NCBI RefSeq assembly: GCF_020283565.1
Contig: NC_060062.1
Coordinates: forward strand, 60,404,409-60,468,408
DNA from: Trifolium pratense
Taxonomy: Eukaryota; Streptophyta; Magnoliopsida; Fabales; Fabaceae
Reading direction: 5' to 3'
Length of the DNA stretch: 64,000 nucleotides
Every line of letters begins with the position of its first letter. Position 1 is the stretch's first letter. Shown here piece after piece: positions 24,905 through 37,033 of the stretch. Position numbers and translations under genes: made by a program. Under the pieces are notes generated by a model. The model did no database searches and had not been told where the DNA came from. It saw only the letters and a program-made list of their open reading frames with translations.

Positions 24905-25854
24905 TTAAAGCCAAAAGTTCGCACATAAAATAAATGTCGAGGCATAAAAATAAGGCCCTGCGTATAATGATGTTGCAGAACTATTATAGTGATGTATCTC
25001 GACAATAGCTCCAGTGCCCACTCCAGCGCCCACTCCAGCAGCGGCCGCTCCACCCGTCCTTCCTATGCCGAATCCTCCTCCCCTTCCTCCTCCTCCCTTC
25101 GCACCTCCTCCTTTTCTTATAGTAAAAGCTAATTTGTGTTTGTGTTCATTGTTACTTTCCATAATCACAACTTTCTGGTTCAGCCTTGCAGAGACTTCTA
25201 TGTTACCATTTCCATATAAGTTTCCTAACAATAAATAACACAAGTATAAACGCAAAAGTGAAAAAAGAATTATACTTACAAATATCTTAAAATCTAGGTT
25301 GGGTCTAAATTAATCCTATAAAATTGGCGTGTAAGGTGAGAAATTTCTCCTCAAACCCAGAACACTGGATATTTGGAGTGTGACCTAAGTTACCTAATAG
25401 CGAGTGTCTTAGAATCTGGGTTGAGTATAAATCAACCATACAAAATTGGATTGTAAAGCCGAGGATGTCTCCGCTATTTGGAAAAATCCAAGTCCCACAT
25501 TGAATAAAGATAGGTTTGATACAAGTTTAGAAAGAGCGCCACCCATCAGCTTACAAGCCGGCTTTCGAAGGGGGTTTGACCCATATTAAAAGCCTAATTC
25601 TCCCAGTTATAAACTCATTAACAGTCATATTTCATCATGTGTGACTCTTAACAAAATATGTGAAATATTAAGTTTGTGCTTGTTTGAAAAGTTAAAGAAA
25701 TTGTACCAAGAAGCTCATGTGCTTGTTCATTGCTATGGCTAATGCTCTCGTCTTTTGAAGTGAAATTATTCATATTGAAATCTTCATCTTCATTTGATAT
25801 GGCTTGAGCACCTGAAATTATCAGTAGGAAAGTTGCAAGAAATATTACCTTCAT
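24905..25854 (-). CDS. Nodule-specific glycine-rich peptide-like gene (copy B)
   Basis: Exon 1 is 25707-25854 and exon 2 is 24905-25224, joined in phase 1 (CTTG|GTACAA ... TGTTAG|GA), giving 155 residues. MKVIFLATFLLIISGAQAIS is the signal peptide, followed by an acidic Asn-rich stretch and NEQAHELLG. Exon 2 reads NLYGNGNIEVSARLNQKVVI, then NNEHKHKLAFTIRKGGG. The Gly-rich core with Arg/Lys/Phe is followed by an Ala/Gly hinge, HHYNSSATSLYAG and the hydrophobic end ASTFILCANFWL. Frame and splice sites are intact. A minus-strand CATATAGG near 25900 could be its TATA. Such peptides are known from infected nodule cells in Medicago and relatives. That assignment rests on the overall plan and remembered family style. 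Confidence 0.75.
25256..25647. repeat. Dispersed repeat expanding the copy B intron
   Basis: The intron here is 482 bp against 112 in some paralogues. The extra sequence contains CTTAGAATCTGGGTTGAGT, TCAACCATACAAAATTGG and AGTCCCACATTGAATAAAG, and its first motif is repeated within it. Related text (CTTAGAATTTAGGTCGAGTC) lies in the copy C intron at 28640-28800. It is an unclassified repeat. Confidence 0.5.
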
Positions 25855-26279
25855 GTTAGGCCTAAGGTGTTGGCAAACTAGTGGGATTTGGGATCTCCTA
25901 TATGCTATGAAGCTAAGGGTGAGCAACCATGAACGTGGAGGGAGAAGAACAAGAAATTTCTGAGACAGAATAAGAAAATATGGGTGTCCAATGATAAATG
26001 TGGACTAAAAATTGTGGACCCCCTAAAAACGTATCCAATAACAATCTTATTACAATCATGTAAGTTTTGACTTTTTAAAGTTGAAAATTTCATAGAAACT
26101 AAAAGCAAATAATATCAAACGTTTTGCATAGATCTTTTAAGTTTCAAAACATTTACATTTTTGACATTCTTTTGAATTTTTGTTGAAAAAGCCTGTGTGA
26201 TTTACAGAGACTGTTGACGTCTACTCTCTCGCTAATAAAAAAATAAAATTATTTATTTTTACTTTAACTTGAAACTCCA

Positions 26280-27340
26280 TCCAAAAGTTTGTACTGGTTT
26301 ATGTATCACATGAGTAGACCTTCTTGGACTATCATTTCTGGTCCTGCTTTCATTAGTGGAATCTGGTGTAATGGTACCAGTAGGGTCCATATTTCTGAAC
26401 TCATTTGTGTGGTATTTCAATCACAGAATCACATGTTGCACACCCTCACAAGTCATTCCCAAATCAGTTCCTCAAAATTGACATTCCTTGAAACAATGAA
26501 ATTCTTATTATGGATAGTCCAGCTAATAGATTTATACAAACATTCAAAAGGGGATTTGTTAGGTATAGTAAGGGTGTAGGAATCCTAATTATTATGTGAG
26601 TAACATGTTCTACTTCTACTGCATAGCACAAGAGATATAAGGAAACTTAGAGTTAAGGGATTGAATACATTTATTTGATGCATGTCCTAAACGAAAATGC
26701 CACAAAGCAGATTATGGTATAGTTTTAAACATTAACATTTTGAAGTTTAGGTTTTACTTAAACAATGAGTCAATGATGGTTCCTGTATAATTTGCAACTG
26801 TTGTGTTTCCATTTGGAAGCTTAAACTTCATAGGTTTAATTCTAGTAAAATTAGAAAAAACATTGAAAAGGTATTAAAAACATGATCGGTTTCATCTGAA
26901 TCTAATATCCAAGATGCTAGTCTAGAATGTGAATTACACTTGTTAATAAGATGTCTACCTATTGATTTCTCTGCTGGAGTAAAACCAACCTGTTGATTTC
27001 TCTTTAACTCTTCTTGAGTGAATGGAGTTTTTTGCTTGGAATTATTTCTTGCCATGATTGATGAAGACGATGCTTCCAAACCGAGTTCGTGATACCATAA
27101 CAGGAACCAAGATGAAAGAGATATATGAATAATACTCTATTGATTGAATGAATATTAATTACAAGTGATATCAGGTTCCATATCTTACAAGGATCAATTG
27201 GGAAGTACAGGAATAACCAACCCTTAACTAACAAGTAACACCTATAATAAAAAACAATAAGTAACAGAACTAACTGACATAGTTGAATAAAATAGATGAC
27301 TGATAATGATTAAGAGTTATCCTACTTTTCAAATATCATT
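26280..27340 (-). mobile_element. Degenerate copia element, 5' part
   Basis: On the minus strand an LTR-like segment (about 27340-27100) is followed by TGGTATCACGAACTCGG (primer site-like, about 27090). Next come a short gag-start remnant (MARNNSKQKTPFTQEEL), a protease remnant ASWILDSDETDHVFNTF, FKLPNGNTTVANYTGTI, and the pre-integrase segment ALWHFRLGHASNKCIQSL, with several stops between. The protease motif has DSDE where DSGA is usual. No reverse transcriptase remains. It lies between two duplicated gene blocks. 25855-26279 holds only copy B 5' flank. Confidence 0.7.
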
Positions 27341-28256
27341 TAACAAAAACAACAGATCCTATTAGTCGTTGACTAGTTTCATATTGGTCCCTATTGGCTG
27401 CTTGGCGTGGTACTGAGTCGTCGTCTTTCAGGCTTAAACCATGGTGCAAAACTAGCAGGGTAAATACATAAACAACATCACTGAGAATATCTACCAACTC
27501 TTCATTGATCACGAGTTCTAGGGTTTGATTCGTAATTCTCGGCAATAAATGTCAATTGTTAAAGCAACAAGTTCATTTTGGCGCTGCTTTTCTACTGTCA
27601 AGAGTAACCAAAGGATGTAACTTTTCTCTAACCAACCTCCCTCATGACAGTGTTTGGTACATCAAGTGTTCTGGCAAACATGTGCCAATGCTTGACACAA
27701 AATATCACATCATTTTCCTACTTAAATTTTTTTTAAACAAAATAAAAGTAGATTATTAGGCTGTTAAATTCAAATTAAAAAAAAAAAATAGATGGTGTGG
27801 TCCCTATCACGTGGAAAATTCTGAGGAGGCCAACCTGTTTTTCTTGTAATAAAATTATTTCATTTGAATTCTCATTTCTCACTTTGAATTTTCACTATTC
27901 AGCTTCTTAGTAAAAAGATTTAACATAGCTGAAATAGTTTATCTTTCCAAAAGAAAGTAAAATTAGCTGGTTTCTGCTTCTTTATTATCAGTAAATAACC
28001 AAAGGTTCTCTCAAGAATTTTCAACCTCACAAGACAGTGTTCTAGTACTTTTTCACAGCAAAACGCAAAGATTCATATTCATACGATATTATCGATGACA
28101 TTATAGCATTCAGGTGGAGGGCACAAACTAATCAACAAGCAAACATGTTCTTAATTGTGGCCAAAATATATATTTAGTAGTAATAAAGAAAAGATTGCTA
28201 TTGTTCTAAACAAAATCAACACAAAATACTTAACTAGTGGAAGTGAAACAACGTGA

Positions 28257-29082
28257 TTAAAGCCAAAAACTCAAACATAAAATAAGTGTTGAGACACAAA
28301 CATGAGGCCCTGCAGATAACAAAGTTGCAGAACTGTTTGAGTGATGAGTCCCGCGATAGGTTGAACCGCCAATAACTCCAGCACCGATAATTCCAGCAGC
28401 CGCTCCTCCGCCCGCTGCTCTGCCTCTTCCTCCTCCCCTTCCACTTCCTCCCCCTCCCTTTCCTCCTCCTCCCCTCCCTCCTCCTCCTCTTCTTATAGTA
28501 ACAGATAGTTCATGTTTGTTCTCATTATTATTTTCCATAAGCACAACTTTGTGATTCAACCTTGTAGAGACTTCTAGGTTTCCTTTTCCATCCAAGTTCC
28601 CTATCATTTGAATAACACAAGTATAAATAAGTTCGCTTACAATTGTCTTAGAATTTAGGTCGAGTCTAACTTAACCCTACAAACCAGGCTCGTAAGCCGA
28701 GGAATACCCCCTCAAGCCCAAGACTAGACAAAACTAGAGTTTGACCCGAGTAACCCGATAACAGGTGGTCCTGACTCATTTTTGATCTAACTCAACCGTA
28801 CAAAACTGTCTCAGGCAGTTAAATAAACTATTTGGATTGAGACTAACTTAATTATACAAAACCACCAGCTTGTAAATAAACTAATTTTCAAGCAATATTT
28901 AACTCAATTTCACAATTTTTTTGAAAAGGTAAAGAAATTGTACCATTAAGCTCATGTGGTTGCTCATAGCTTTGATTCATGCTTGTATCTTCAGAAGTGA
29001 AATTCATATTGAAATCTTGATTAGATATTGCTTGAACACCTGAAATGATTACTAGGAACAATAAAAGTAATATGAACTTCAT
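28257..29082 (-). CDS. Nodule-specific glycine-rich peptide-like gene (copy C)
   Basis: Exon 1 is 28944-29082, exon 2 is 28257-28600, with a phase-1 intron of 343 bp, giving 160 residues. MKFILLLLFLVIISGVQAIS is the signal peptide. The acidic linker with two NxS/T-like sites ends EQPHELNG. Exon 2 has NLDGKGNLEVSTRLNHKVVL, NNENKHELSVTIRRGGG, a Gly-rich core with Arg and Ser, an AAGGGAAAGIIGAGVIGG hinge, SNSSATLLSAG and the tail VSTLILCLSFWL. The frame is clean. The equivalent of the TATATAAAG seen upstream of other copies reads TATCTAAAG here, so the core promoter may be weaker. The flank 27420-28256 is paralogous to that of copy B. Confidence 0.75.
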
Positions 29083-30230
29083 GTTAGGATTTGAGATCTT
29101 TGTATTTTCTTTGAACAATTTCAAGATTTGTGTTAAACAGATTATGAAGTGTAGTGTTGGTTAAGGTAAAGGAGATTGTTAGTTATCTAAAGACGTGTTT
29201 GGCTTGTTTCAGTAAACTAAGAAAATAGAATATGATTTTTCTTTTTGAATGGAAATATAGAATATGAATTGTTAAATTTCGGTGTATTTTAAAGATGAGA
29301 AAAGAAGACTCTGCTCTTTCTATTTTTGGTTCAAAAAGTCTCTATTTTTATTTTTTTATAATAAAGAAAAGTCTCTTACCTAACAAAAAAACAAAGAAAC
29401 ATCTCTCCTCTCACTCCTGTAAAGTGGGGGCATTTTAGGCTATGTCAAATTTTAAGCCTCAAATGATAAAAAATCATTTGAAAACTCTTGTTTTACAAGT
29501 TGATAGTTTATTTTTACTAATTTATAATTTATGATAAATTAATTTAATTAGTTTTTTTTTTCATTTTTGCCGCCTGAAAAAATTAAATATTAAATAAGTA
29601 TATTTATGTTATTTTATATCAATAAATTACTTTAATTGTTAATTTTATCAAATACTATAAATTTACCTCTTGATATTTTGGGAATGTTTACCTATCAACT
29701 AATAAGAACAAGATATGCATGTGAAATAAAGTTGGTTATAAATTAGTTGAAGATTTCATTTTTTTTAAAAATTTCTTATTTATTTGATTTTTTTTGTTGA
29801 ATCAACCTTCAAATACCCTCAAATTAATTTAATTAGCTATAAACTAATAAGTTATATGTTATAATTTGAAATTTGATCTAATTTCGTTTCTAGAGTATTC
29901 CAATTATATAGGGCGAATATCTTATTACTTAATAAGATTATTTGATCTGATTGTGTATATTAATCAGCATAGTTGTCAGATTTGATCCAGGACTAATCAT
30001 AGGAATTTGTTAGCTCTCACATTGAACAAAACATTGTGCATACTATATTTGTTGATATGCAAACAACCTTTTTATCTCCTCTTAACACGAATTATTTTGG
30101 AAAATTCAAACTCGATTTTTTATAAGAATAATTTTATGTTAAACTTTACTTATTTTGCGAAATAATTTAGAATTATCGGGTCATCTTCCTCAAAAACTAG
30201 AGGATTAACACAAAAAAAGACGAATATGTC
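29083..30230. other. Intergenic, no feature recognised
   Basis: AT-rich sequence. 29130-29400 is related to 42590-42840 (AAGGTAAARGAGWTTAGTTAT, then GTTTGTTTCA and AAAGAAGACTCTGCTC). That marks a second copy of this gene's upstream flank without its gene. Confidence 0.5.
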
Positions 30231-30366
30231 CTCTCTAAAACACAACTCTTTATAATTTGTTATAGGTTAATTAATACTTAAATATTTCCAATAAATATTT
30301 TTAAAATATCTAACAAATTTAAAATTTAAAACCCCAATTTTGGAGTCTGTGTGGAGGTCTGGAGGA

Positions 30367-30546
30367 TCATGACGTGCTTGCATAAAGAAGCATATCTTTG
30401 CGTTCATTGGTATGGATTAGGCGGCTTCTCTCTTCATTTTCATTTGATATGACTTGAACACATGAAATCATGATCACTAGGAACAATGCAAGAAATATTG
30501 AAATCTTCATCTTCATTTGATATGACTTCAATTGAACTATAGTCAT
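30367..30546 (-). pseudogene. Lone signal-peptide exon of a GRP-like gene with altered 3' end
   Basis: The frame opens at the ATG of MTIVQLKSYQ, or more likely at the downstream MKMKIS, and encodes the same signal peptide as copy E. It runs through NENEERS, then has an extra codon (SRLIHTNE) and diverges before the donor: KDMLLYASTS and a stop. The splice donor GGTACAATTTC and exon 2 are absent. The same altered exon occurs at 61678-61857, so this state was itself duplicated. It would encode a small secreted peptide of about 49-59 residues if expressed. Confidence 0.7.
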
Positions 30547-30746
30547 TGGTAGGGTAAATCGGGTTATATAAAGACTTTAATTTTAATAGAATATTAGTTT
30601 GTTTCACGAAGAAAAAAGGTGAAAAGTAATTTAATGTGGACCACTAAAAATTAATTCCTAATAAGCCATTTTTTTTTTCTTATATATAAAAGGAAATAAG
30701 TCATTCTGACTTAGACACATGGTCACTCGTTAAATTGAATAACTAA

Positions 30747-31102
30747 GAGCATAATTATCGGTCGTCTCTTATCTGACTATGAACGTTACTTGTCAGGACC
30801 ATATGGATAATTGGCAATGAAAGTCATTCTCAAACTTGAAACCGTTTCTTACTGCATGAACGGTCATTACCTTGCTTTTGCTCCATTAAAAACAATATAA
30901 TATTAAAACTACATACTTTTAACCATATGAATGTTATTTATGTGGGGTCTAATGAGATCCATTTTAGAGTTTTTGATGAGATATATGGATATTTGAAAAA
31001 TAGAGTTGAGTTGTTTAAATATTTAGGAAGTATGAAATAATATAAAAAAATATGTGGGACCCATTTAAAGAATGCAAATGGGTTGTATGAATAATGATGC
31101 TT
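30747..31102. repeat. 356-bp MITE-like insertion, R1 copy
   Basis: It begins GAGCATAATTATCGG and ends AATGATGCTT, a short inverted match. R2, R3 and R5 lack it (AATAACT then ATACTTTAAAAG continuous), while R4 has it at 59247-59602. It is non-coding; the 84-codon minus-strand frame here is shared only by descent. Confidence 0.75.
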
Positions 31103-31763
31103 ATACTTTAAAAGTGAGAAAATGTAACTCTCAGCACTTAAATTAAACTGACATTTTTCTTCATTTGATACACAGATTATAGCCCAAAGCAATGACTACT
31201 CTTTTTCATCATATATTATGCATGTTAGGTGGAGATGATCTCTTGCAAATGATTTTGTATGAAAATATATCTCTATTTAATTTAATTTGTTTAAGAACTA
31301 GGGTTATTGACTTATTAGAACAAACTTAATTAAAATATAAACATATCAAGAACCAACCATAAATCTATATGATACGCTGAAGTATACTACTAAGAACTCA
31401 ATGAGTAAGCAAATAATCTCATAAACGAACGGAATAATTTTACAGGTGCTTAAAACAAAATTTAGTAATTTTATAAAGACTAAAAATATATTTAACTCAA
31501 AAATAAAATAAAAAAAATTATAAAAAGCAAGAACTAAAAACTATGTACTCCTACAACATTAGCCAAAAGGAATATACATATTATTTTATCTGTTTTTAGT
31601 CATGTTTTTCTTTTGACGTCAAGCAATTGTTTTTATTAATGGAACTAGTAGTTAAAATTTTATTTTTTAAAGTTATTAATATTAAAAGGTAAACAAATTG
31701 GATGTATTAGCGTTTAAATTTCAATCTCTACATACATTATTTCCACTAACCCAATAATTCATA

Positions 31764-32015
31764 CTCCCTCCGTCCTAAAACTTTAGTCATTTTTAAGTTT
31801 TGCACGGAGATTAATAAATGATAAAAAAATGATAAGTAAAGTTATTTTTATCCTTACTTTATTAAGAAAGAGAAAATATATTTAATTAATGTTTTAACTT
31901 TAGTAAGGGTACAAATGATAAAGTATCACTAAATATGTATTGGTTTCTTAAAAGGACTAAAGTTTTGGGACAAAACTAAAAGGATAAAATGACTAAAAAT
32001 TTGGGACCGAGGAAA
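31764..32015. repeat. Stowaway MITE, R1 copy
   Basis: CTCCCTCCGTCCTAAAACTT at the left and its decayed inverse TTGGGACCGAGGAAA at the right, bounded by TA. Orthologous copies sit at 45134 and 52820, so insertion predates the duplications. Confidence 0.8.
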
Positions 32016-32807
32016 TATATACCAATCAGGAATCTCTAAAATCCTCCCACCATTTTGGGTTTTTTTTTTCCCATCAAAATATCATATTATATGACTTGAT
32101 ATTAATTATACAATATTTTTACTCAAACTGACTCAATAATATTCCATTGGTTTGGATAAGTACTGAAAATCAACTTAATCCAACCAGTAAACAATCCTAC
32201 TCTTCATGCAATTATTTCAATCATTTTTATACTTAATAAAAATATAATGGATTATCCTAGTGGCGATTATGAGTGGGTTGTGAAAGAGTCGATCGTGGTA
32301 TCAATCTGATCTATAGGGCTACGATCTAGTCTATATAGACTTATGTCACACACTTTTTTTAAATAAAGAAGACAGTTAATGAAATAGACGTTTAAATATA
32401 CTAACATGTCATATCAAGTTTTCAAATAAGCTTATAACAAAACAAGATTATGTCTTAATTTTTTGACAGGTCAGACTCAAACTTGACTTTTTGACAGGCT
32501 AGACTCAGACTTTGTAACACGCCTAACTCGATGCAGCCTATTTTCACTGCTATTGACATAGTTAGGTTGTTTTTATGTATCCGATCTTTCTCGATGGTTG
32601 CTTGTTTTCTATTGTTTACCTTAGCTAAGGGGCTCCGGATTTCTTTTGTACTTTCAGTTTCTAAGTTTTTACTATATTAGCATTTAAAAAAGATTGTAGA
32701 TTATTCTGTCGAATGAAAATTAAGAAATTGATAATCAATGCAAATTTTAGATTTTTTTTTTAAGATCACAAAGTCTCTATGAAATTGTTTATCTTTAAAA
32801 AAAATGG

Positions 32808-32872
32808 CAAATGCTAAATAGTGCCCCCGGGGCACTCTTTAAGCCCTTAAATAGTAAGCTTTTTATAGAATT
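32808..32872. repeat. Half of an ATGCTAAATAGTGCC MITE
   Basis: It matches the left part of the MITE at 46176-46352 up to TTTATAGAATTTT, then switches to LINE coding sequence. The right half is missing. Confidence 0.75.
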
Positions 32873-34512
32873 TTGGTGGGGTGGTGGAGCAAATAACAAA
32901 GGAATACAGTGGTTAGCTTGGGACCGCATGGCAATACCGATGGGGCAAGGAGGTATGGATTTCGTGATCTACATTGTTTCAATTTGGCCATGATAGCTAA
33001 GCAAGGGTGGAATATTATGACAAAACCCCACACTCTATTGGCTAAACTTTATAAAGCAGGTATGTTTCGAATTCCTCTTTTTTTGAATTAAAATTGGGAC
33101 ATAATCCAAGCTATGCTTGAAGAGATATTTGGAAATCTCGGCAAATTCTTATGAATGGTTGTAGGTGGAGCGTTGACAATGGTAATAACATCAAAGTCAT
33201 GCATGACCCTTGGTTAAGAGGAACAAATGGCGCATGGCTACCCTCACCTCAAGATCAAGGTGTGCATAATTTTAATGTTAATGACCTTATGTTTCCTAAT
33301 GCGAAAATGTGGGATAAGGAGAAAATTGAGTCTTTATTTCCTATACATATTCTTGAGATTCCTTTATTTGACATGATTGAGGAGGATAAGTTAATGTGGA
33401 TTGATAGCACAAATGGTTGTTATAGTGTGGATACAATTTGATGATGAATGTTACATGGAAAGTGAATGTTGTGTCTCAACAAGCTGATTGGCATAAGCTT
33501 TGGTCAATTAGTGCTCCTCTAAAAGCCAAACATCTCTTATGGCGGATTAGCAAAGGCTGCTTGCCAACCTGTATGCGACTACAAGAGAAGCATGTATCGT
33601 GTCCTTTGTTGTGTCCAGTTTGTAATCAACATAACGAAGACGATTGGCATGTGTTGTTTGAGTGCGAGACAAGTATACAAGCTCGACAATCAGCTGGACT
33701 GGTGCATACTATTGAGTCACGGCTGCAGCAAAATACCAACGCCAGTCAAATTATTCACATGATCTGCTCAACCGAAGACAAAACGACGGCGGGAATGTTT
33801 GCTATGCTAGTCTGGACACTTTGGAATAATAGAAATAATCTGAGTTTGGAATGAGACAAATGAACCGGGACGAAGTCTGGGAACCAAGGCGCAAATTCTG
33901 TGAGGCGAATGGAACTCGGTACAGCAGCTGCAGAACAATCACGCATACTGAACAGCAGCACCAGCAGCACAGAGGTTCACATACTGAACAGCAGCTGCAA
34001 CAGTACATCTGGTGGCAGGCATCAAGTTATGGATGGTACAAATGTAATGTTGACGCGGGATTTCATCAAGCGCTCAATAAAACTAGCATGGGATGGTGTT
34101 TGTGTGATTACATGGGACGATTCGTGATGGCAGAGACTACCTGGCTGGAAGGGAACTGTTCCATTTTAGAAGGTGAATCCATAGCATTAATCAAAGCATT
34201 GGAAGCACTGAGACAAAGGGGGTATATCTAATGTTATTTTTGAATCGGATTCTAAAAGCGTTGTGGATGCGGTTCATCATTTACATGGTGGTAGTTCTGA
34301 GTTTAGCTTTTTTATTTGTCATATTAATAATATCTTGCAATCTAATCCAAACTTCATGGTTAAGTTTATCAAGCGGCAAGCAAACATGGTTGCCCACACA
34401 CTTGCTAGGGCGGCCATTTCTTGGCCTCGTCGTTTTGAGACATTACCTATTTGTATTGCTCCTTTATTGAAAAATGAAATGATATAAATTATTGTTTGTA
34501 AAAAAAAAAAAC
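32873..34512 (+). mobile_element. Degenerate 5'-truncated LINE with A-tail
   Basis: It begins inside the reverse transcriptase C-terminal region (FWWGGGANNKGIQWLAWD), changes frame, and continues as RDLHCFNLAMIAKQGWNI. It then has WRWSVDNGN-like text, zf-RVT (LLWRISKGCLPTCMRLQ ... CPVCNQHNEDDWHVLFEC) and an RNase H-like domain (WYKCNVDAGF, LEGESIALIKALEAL, IFESDSKSVVDAV, RQANMVAHTLARAA). At least five stops or frame changes are present. It ends in an 11-base A-run at 34500-34511. It is the same LINE family as the minus-strand fragment at 37697-42376. Confidence 0.8.
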
Positions 34513-34773
34513 TGGTTTCTACTTTCTACTTCTATGTTAACATTAACTTTAACATTCATGAAATAGCAATATTCTATGTTAACATTAGCTTAACATTCAT
34601 TATAAGTCAAAAAAAATTAACTTAACATTCATTAACTTAGCAATATTATTAGCTTGTTTTTGTTCATACGACCATACTGCATTTCCAAATGACACAATAA
34701 TAATCAACAATAAAACATGATATTTATTGTAGCCAAATTATACATTCAGTAGCAACTAAATATGATACTATTA

Positions 34774-35372
34774 CTACATAATTATTATTGGAACTGAAAC
34801 AAGGTAATTAAAACCAAAAGCTAATTGAAGGTAATTGTGTCTGATTGTGTTGTGTCCCTGACTGTATTCGTCATCTTGCCCATAATCGACAGTTGGGTCA
34901 ACGATGACTCCACCACCGATAATTCCAGTGGCCGCTCCACCCGCCGTTCCTTTGCCTCCTCCTCCTCCTCCTCCACCTGCTCCTCCTCTTCCTCCACCTC
35001 CTCCTCCAATTGTTATAGTAACAAACAGTTCATGTTTGTGTTCATTTTGACTTTCCACAAGAACATCTTTGTGGTTCAACCTTGTAGAGGCTTTAATGTT
35101 TCCATTTCCATTTGAGTTCCCTATCATTTGAATAACACAAGTTATAAAAGCAAAAGTGAAAAAAGAAAATAAAAAATATACTTAGAATTTACAAATATGT
35201 GAAAATATAAGCTTTGTTTGAAAAAAGGTAAAGAAATTGTACCAATAATAAGTTCACGAGCTTGTTCATTGCTTTGGATTAGGCTTCTCTCTTCATCTTC
35301 ATTTGATATGACTTGAGCACATGAAATGATCACTAGGAATAATGCAAGAAATATTGAAATCTTCATCTTCAT
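34774..35372 (-). CDS. Nodule-specific glycine-rich peptide-like gene (copy D)
   Basis: Exon 1 is 35243-35372 and exon 2 is 34774-35120, with a 122-bp phase-1 intron, giving 158 residues from MKMKIS. An in-frame ATG at 35402 would add ten residues, but the minus-strand TATATAA at 35427-35433 is too close for it to lie well inside a normal transcript. Signal peptide, NEDEERSLIQSNEQARELIIG, then NSNGNGNIKASTRLNHKDVL, NEHKHELFVTI and a core of almost pure Gly. The C-terminal part differs: DPTVDYGQDDEYSQGHN and NYLQLAFGFNYLVS. Against copy E about 34 bp is missing near 34832, which removes the VCVSTFILCL tail. A run of 13 G lies between TATA and ATG. The frame is open. Confidence 0.72.
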
Positions 35373-35426
35373 TTGATATGACTTCAATTGAATTGTAGCC
35401 ATTGGTAGGATGAGGGGGGGGGGGGG

Positions 35427-35433
35427 TTATATA
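35427..35433 (-). promoter_or_regulatory. TATA box of copy D
   Basis: TATATAA on the minus strand, conserved at 44257-44263 (copy E) and 59068-59074 (copy G). It lies only about 20-25 bp before the first ATG, favouring the downstream MKMK start. Confidence 0.6.
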
Positions 35434-35557
35434 AAGACTTTAATAGATTAGTTTGTTTCATGAAACAAAAGGTTGAGATGCTAAAAAGGGAAAAGTATGG
35501 GCTTAGGCCCTGTTGAATTAAAAAAAAAAAAAGGAAAAGTAATTCAGGTTAATGTAT

Positions 35558-35716
35558 TTTTTTTTTTGTTTCACCATCAGTTTAATCTGGTTCGAGGGTC
35601 AGTTCTGACATCAAGTGGTTCCAGCCCCCTCCTGATCACAGTTGTGGGATCGAACCGCAGTCCTCCCTACCAAGTTCAGCACAAATCACCACTGAACCAA
35701 CTAATGATTGGTGTTT
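35558..35716 (-). mobile_element. tRNA-derived SINE with target-site duplication
   Basis: On the minus strand the A-box is TGGTTCAGTGG and the B-box is GGTTCGATCCC, followed by GGGGGCTGGAACCACTTGATG and an A-tail. The direct repeats AGGTTAATGTAT (35546-35557) and AGGTTAAAGTAT (35717-35728) flank it. It is the same family as 58336-58478 and lies upstream of copy D. Confidence 0.85.
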
Positions 35717-36172
35717 AGGTTAAAGTATATGCACCGTCATTGTAAATTAATTTTATACTGATAATCAATAAAAATAGTCTAATCTTCCATATGATATTCA
35801 TAAAATGGAGTAAAGTGAGATGACATGACGAATAATATGGTTGTGATTGTCTGACTGTATAAAATCAGTACATATTCATTTTTCTTGGTACATATTTGTT
35901 GCTTTCTTTCTCGAGTCGTTGTCAGCAGCAACAGAATCATATTGTAAATGTAAACTTTTCATTTATACTAGAGGCTTTTGGCAGTCTCCATCGAGCTAGA
36001 TGCTTTGGTGGGTTGCAGTTTGCTCAAATCTATATGAAGTGTATTTAGTTGTCGGCGTTTTCTTTTAGTTTGGAAGAGACGATTTTGACAATGATATTTT
36101 CATTGAGTGATGGTTCTATTATGCTTCACTTCAGTTTTAATGTGGACCACTATAAAAATATATCCCAATAAG

Positions 36173-36724
36173 TAGGGATGGCAACGGGTGCCCATGGGTG
36201 CGGGTTTGACACTTACCAAACCCACACCCGAAATCATCACCCAAACCCAAACCCAAAAACTGTTCGGGTGGCAAAACAACACTCACGCCCACACCCATTG
36301 GGTTCGGGTTTTTTCCACCCAAACCCAAACCCGCATCACATTTGAAAATAATTTGCAAATTTAAGAAATTAAATTCCAACATAGACTTTGAATTAAATTA
36401 CAACTAAAATTAAGGTCTTCCAAGGAAATTCAAACATAGACTTTCAAGAAATCACAACATAGACTTTCAAGAAATTAAATTACAACTAAAATTTAAGGTC
36501 TTCCAAGGAAATTGAGGGAGATTATGGGGGTAATTAGGTAATTATAAAATATTTCGGGTGGGTGTATGGGTTTCGGGTGTGGGTTTGACTAATACCAAAC
36601 CCACACCCATATTTTCGGGTGTCACCCGAACCCAAACTCAAACCCAGTCAAATCGGATTTCGCTCGTTGACTTGGGTTTGGGTTCGGGTGGGTCTCTCGG
36701 GTTTGGGTTTTTTTGTCATCCCTA
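36173..36724. mobile_element. Non-autonomous hAT-like element rich in CCCAAACCC
   Basis: The ends TAGGGATGGCAAC and GTCATCCCTA are inverted, and an exact 8-bp duplication CCAATAAG flanks them (36165-36172, 36725-36732), as expected for hAT. The paralogous site at about 44370 (CCTAATAAGCC) is empty. The interior holds many CCCAAACCC/GGGTTTGGG words and a roughly 100-bp internal direct duplication with ACATAGACTTTCAAGAAAT. 36740-37030 is array-type 5' flank. Confidence 0.85.
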
Positions 36725-37033
36725 CCAATAAGACATTCTTTCTTTATTTATAAAAGGAAATAAGCCATTCTTCCTTTTTTATTTATTTATAAATTTTGTT
36801 TTTATAAAGGCACATGGTCACGCGTTAAATAACTATACTATAAAAGTGAGAAAATTTAACTCAGCACATAAACCGACATTTTTCTTCATTTCATATTATA
36901 CAAATTAATTATAGCAAAGCAATGACTAATCTGTTTGTTTCAACAACCTTCAATTAATGATGATATATTATGCATGTGATTGTGAGGTGGAGATGATCTC
37001 TTGCAAATGATTTTGTACGAAAATATATCGCTA

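Larger units (their letters stand above)
30231..32870. repeat. Segmental duplication block R1
   Basis: Colinear and nearly identical over most of its length with R2 (44077-46250) and R3 (51758-53890). Its left end also matches 61536-62234, and it shares one MITE with R4 at 59247. It holds a lone signal-peptide exon, a 356-bp MITE, a Stowaway MITE and the first half of the ATGCTAAATAGTGCC MITE, where a LINE fragment takes over near 32870. No complete gene. Confidence 0.85.

Noticed and set aside
36173..36724. Interstitial telomere or satellite
   Set aside because: The repeat word is not TTTAGGG, and exact 8-bp duplications with inverted ends show a transposon.
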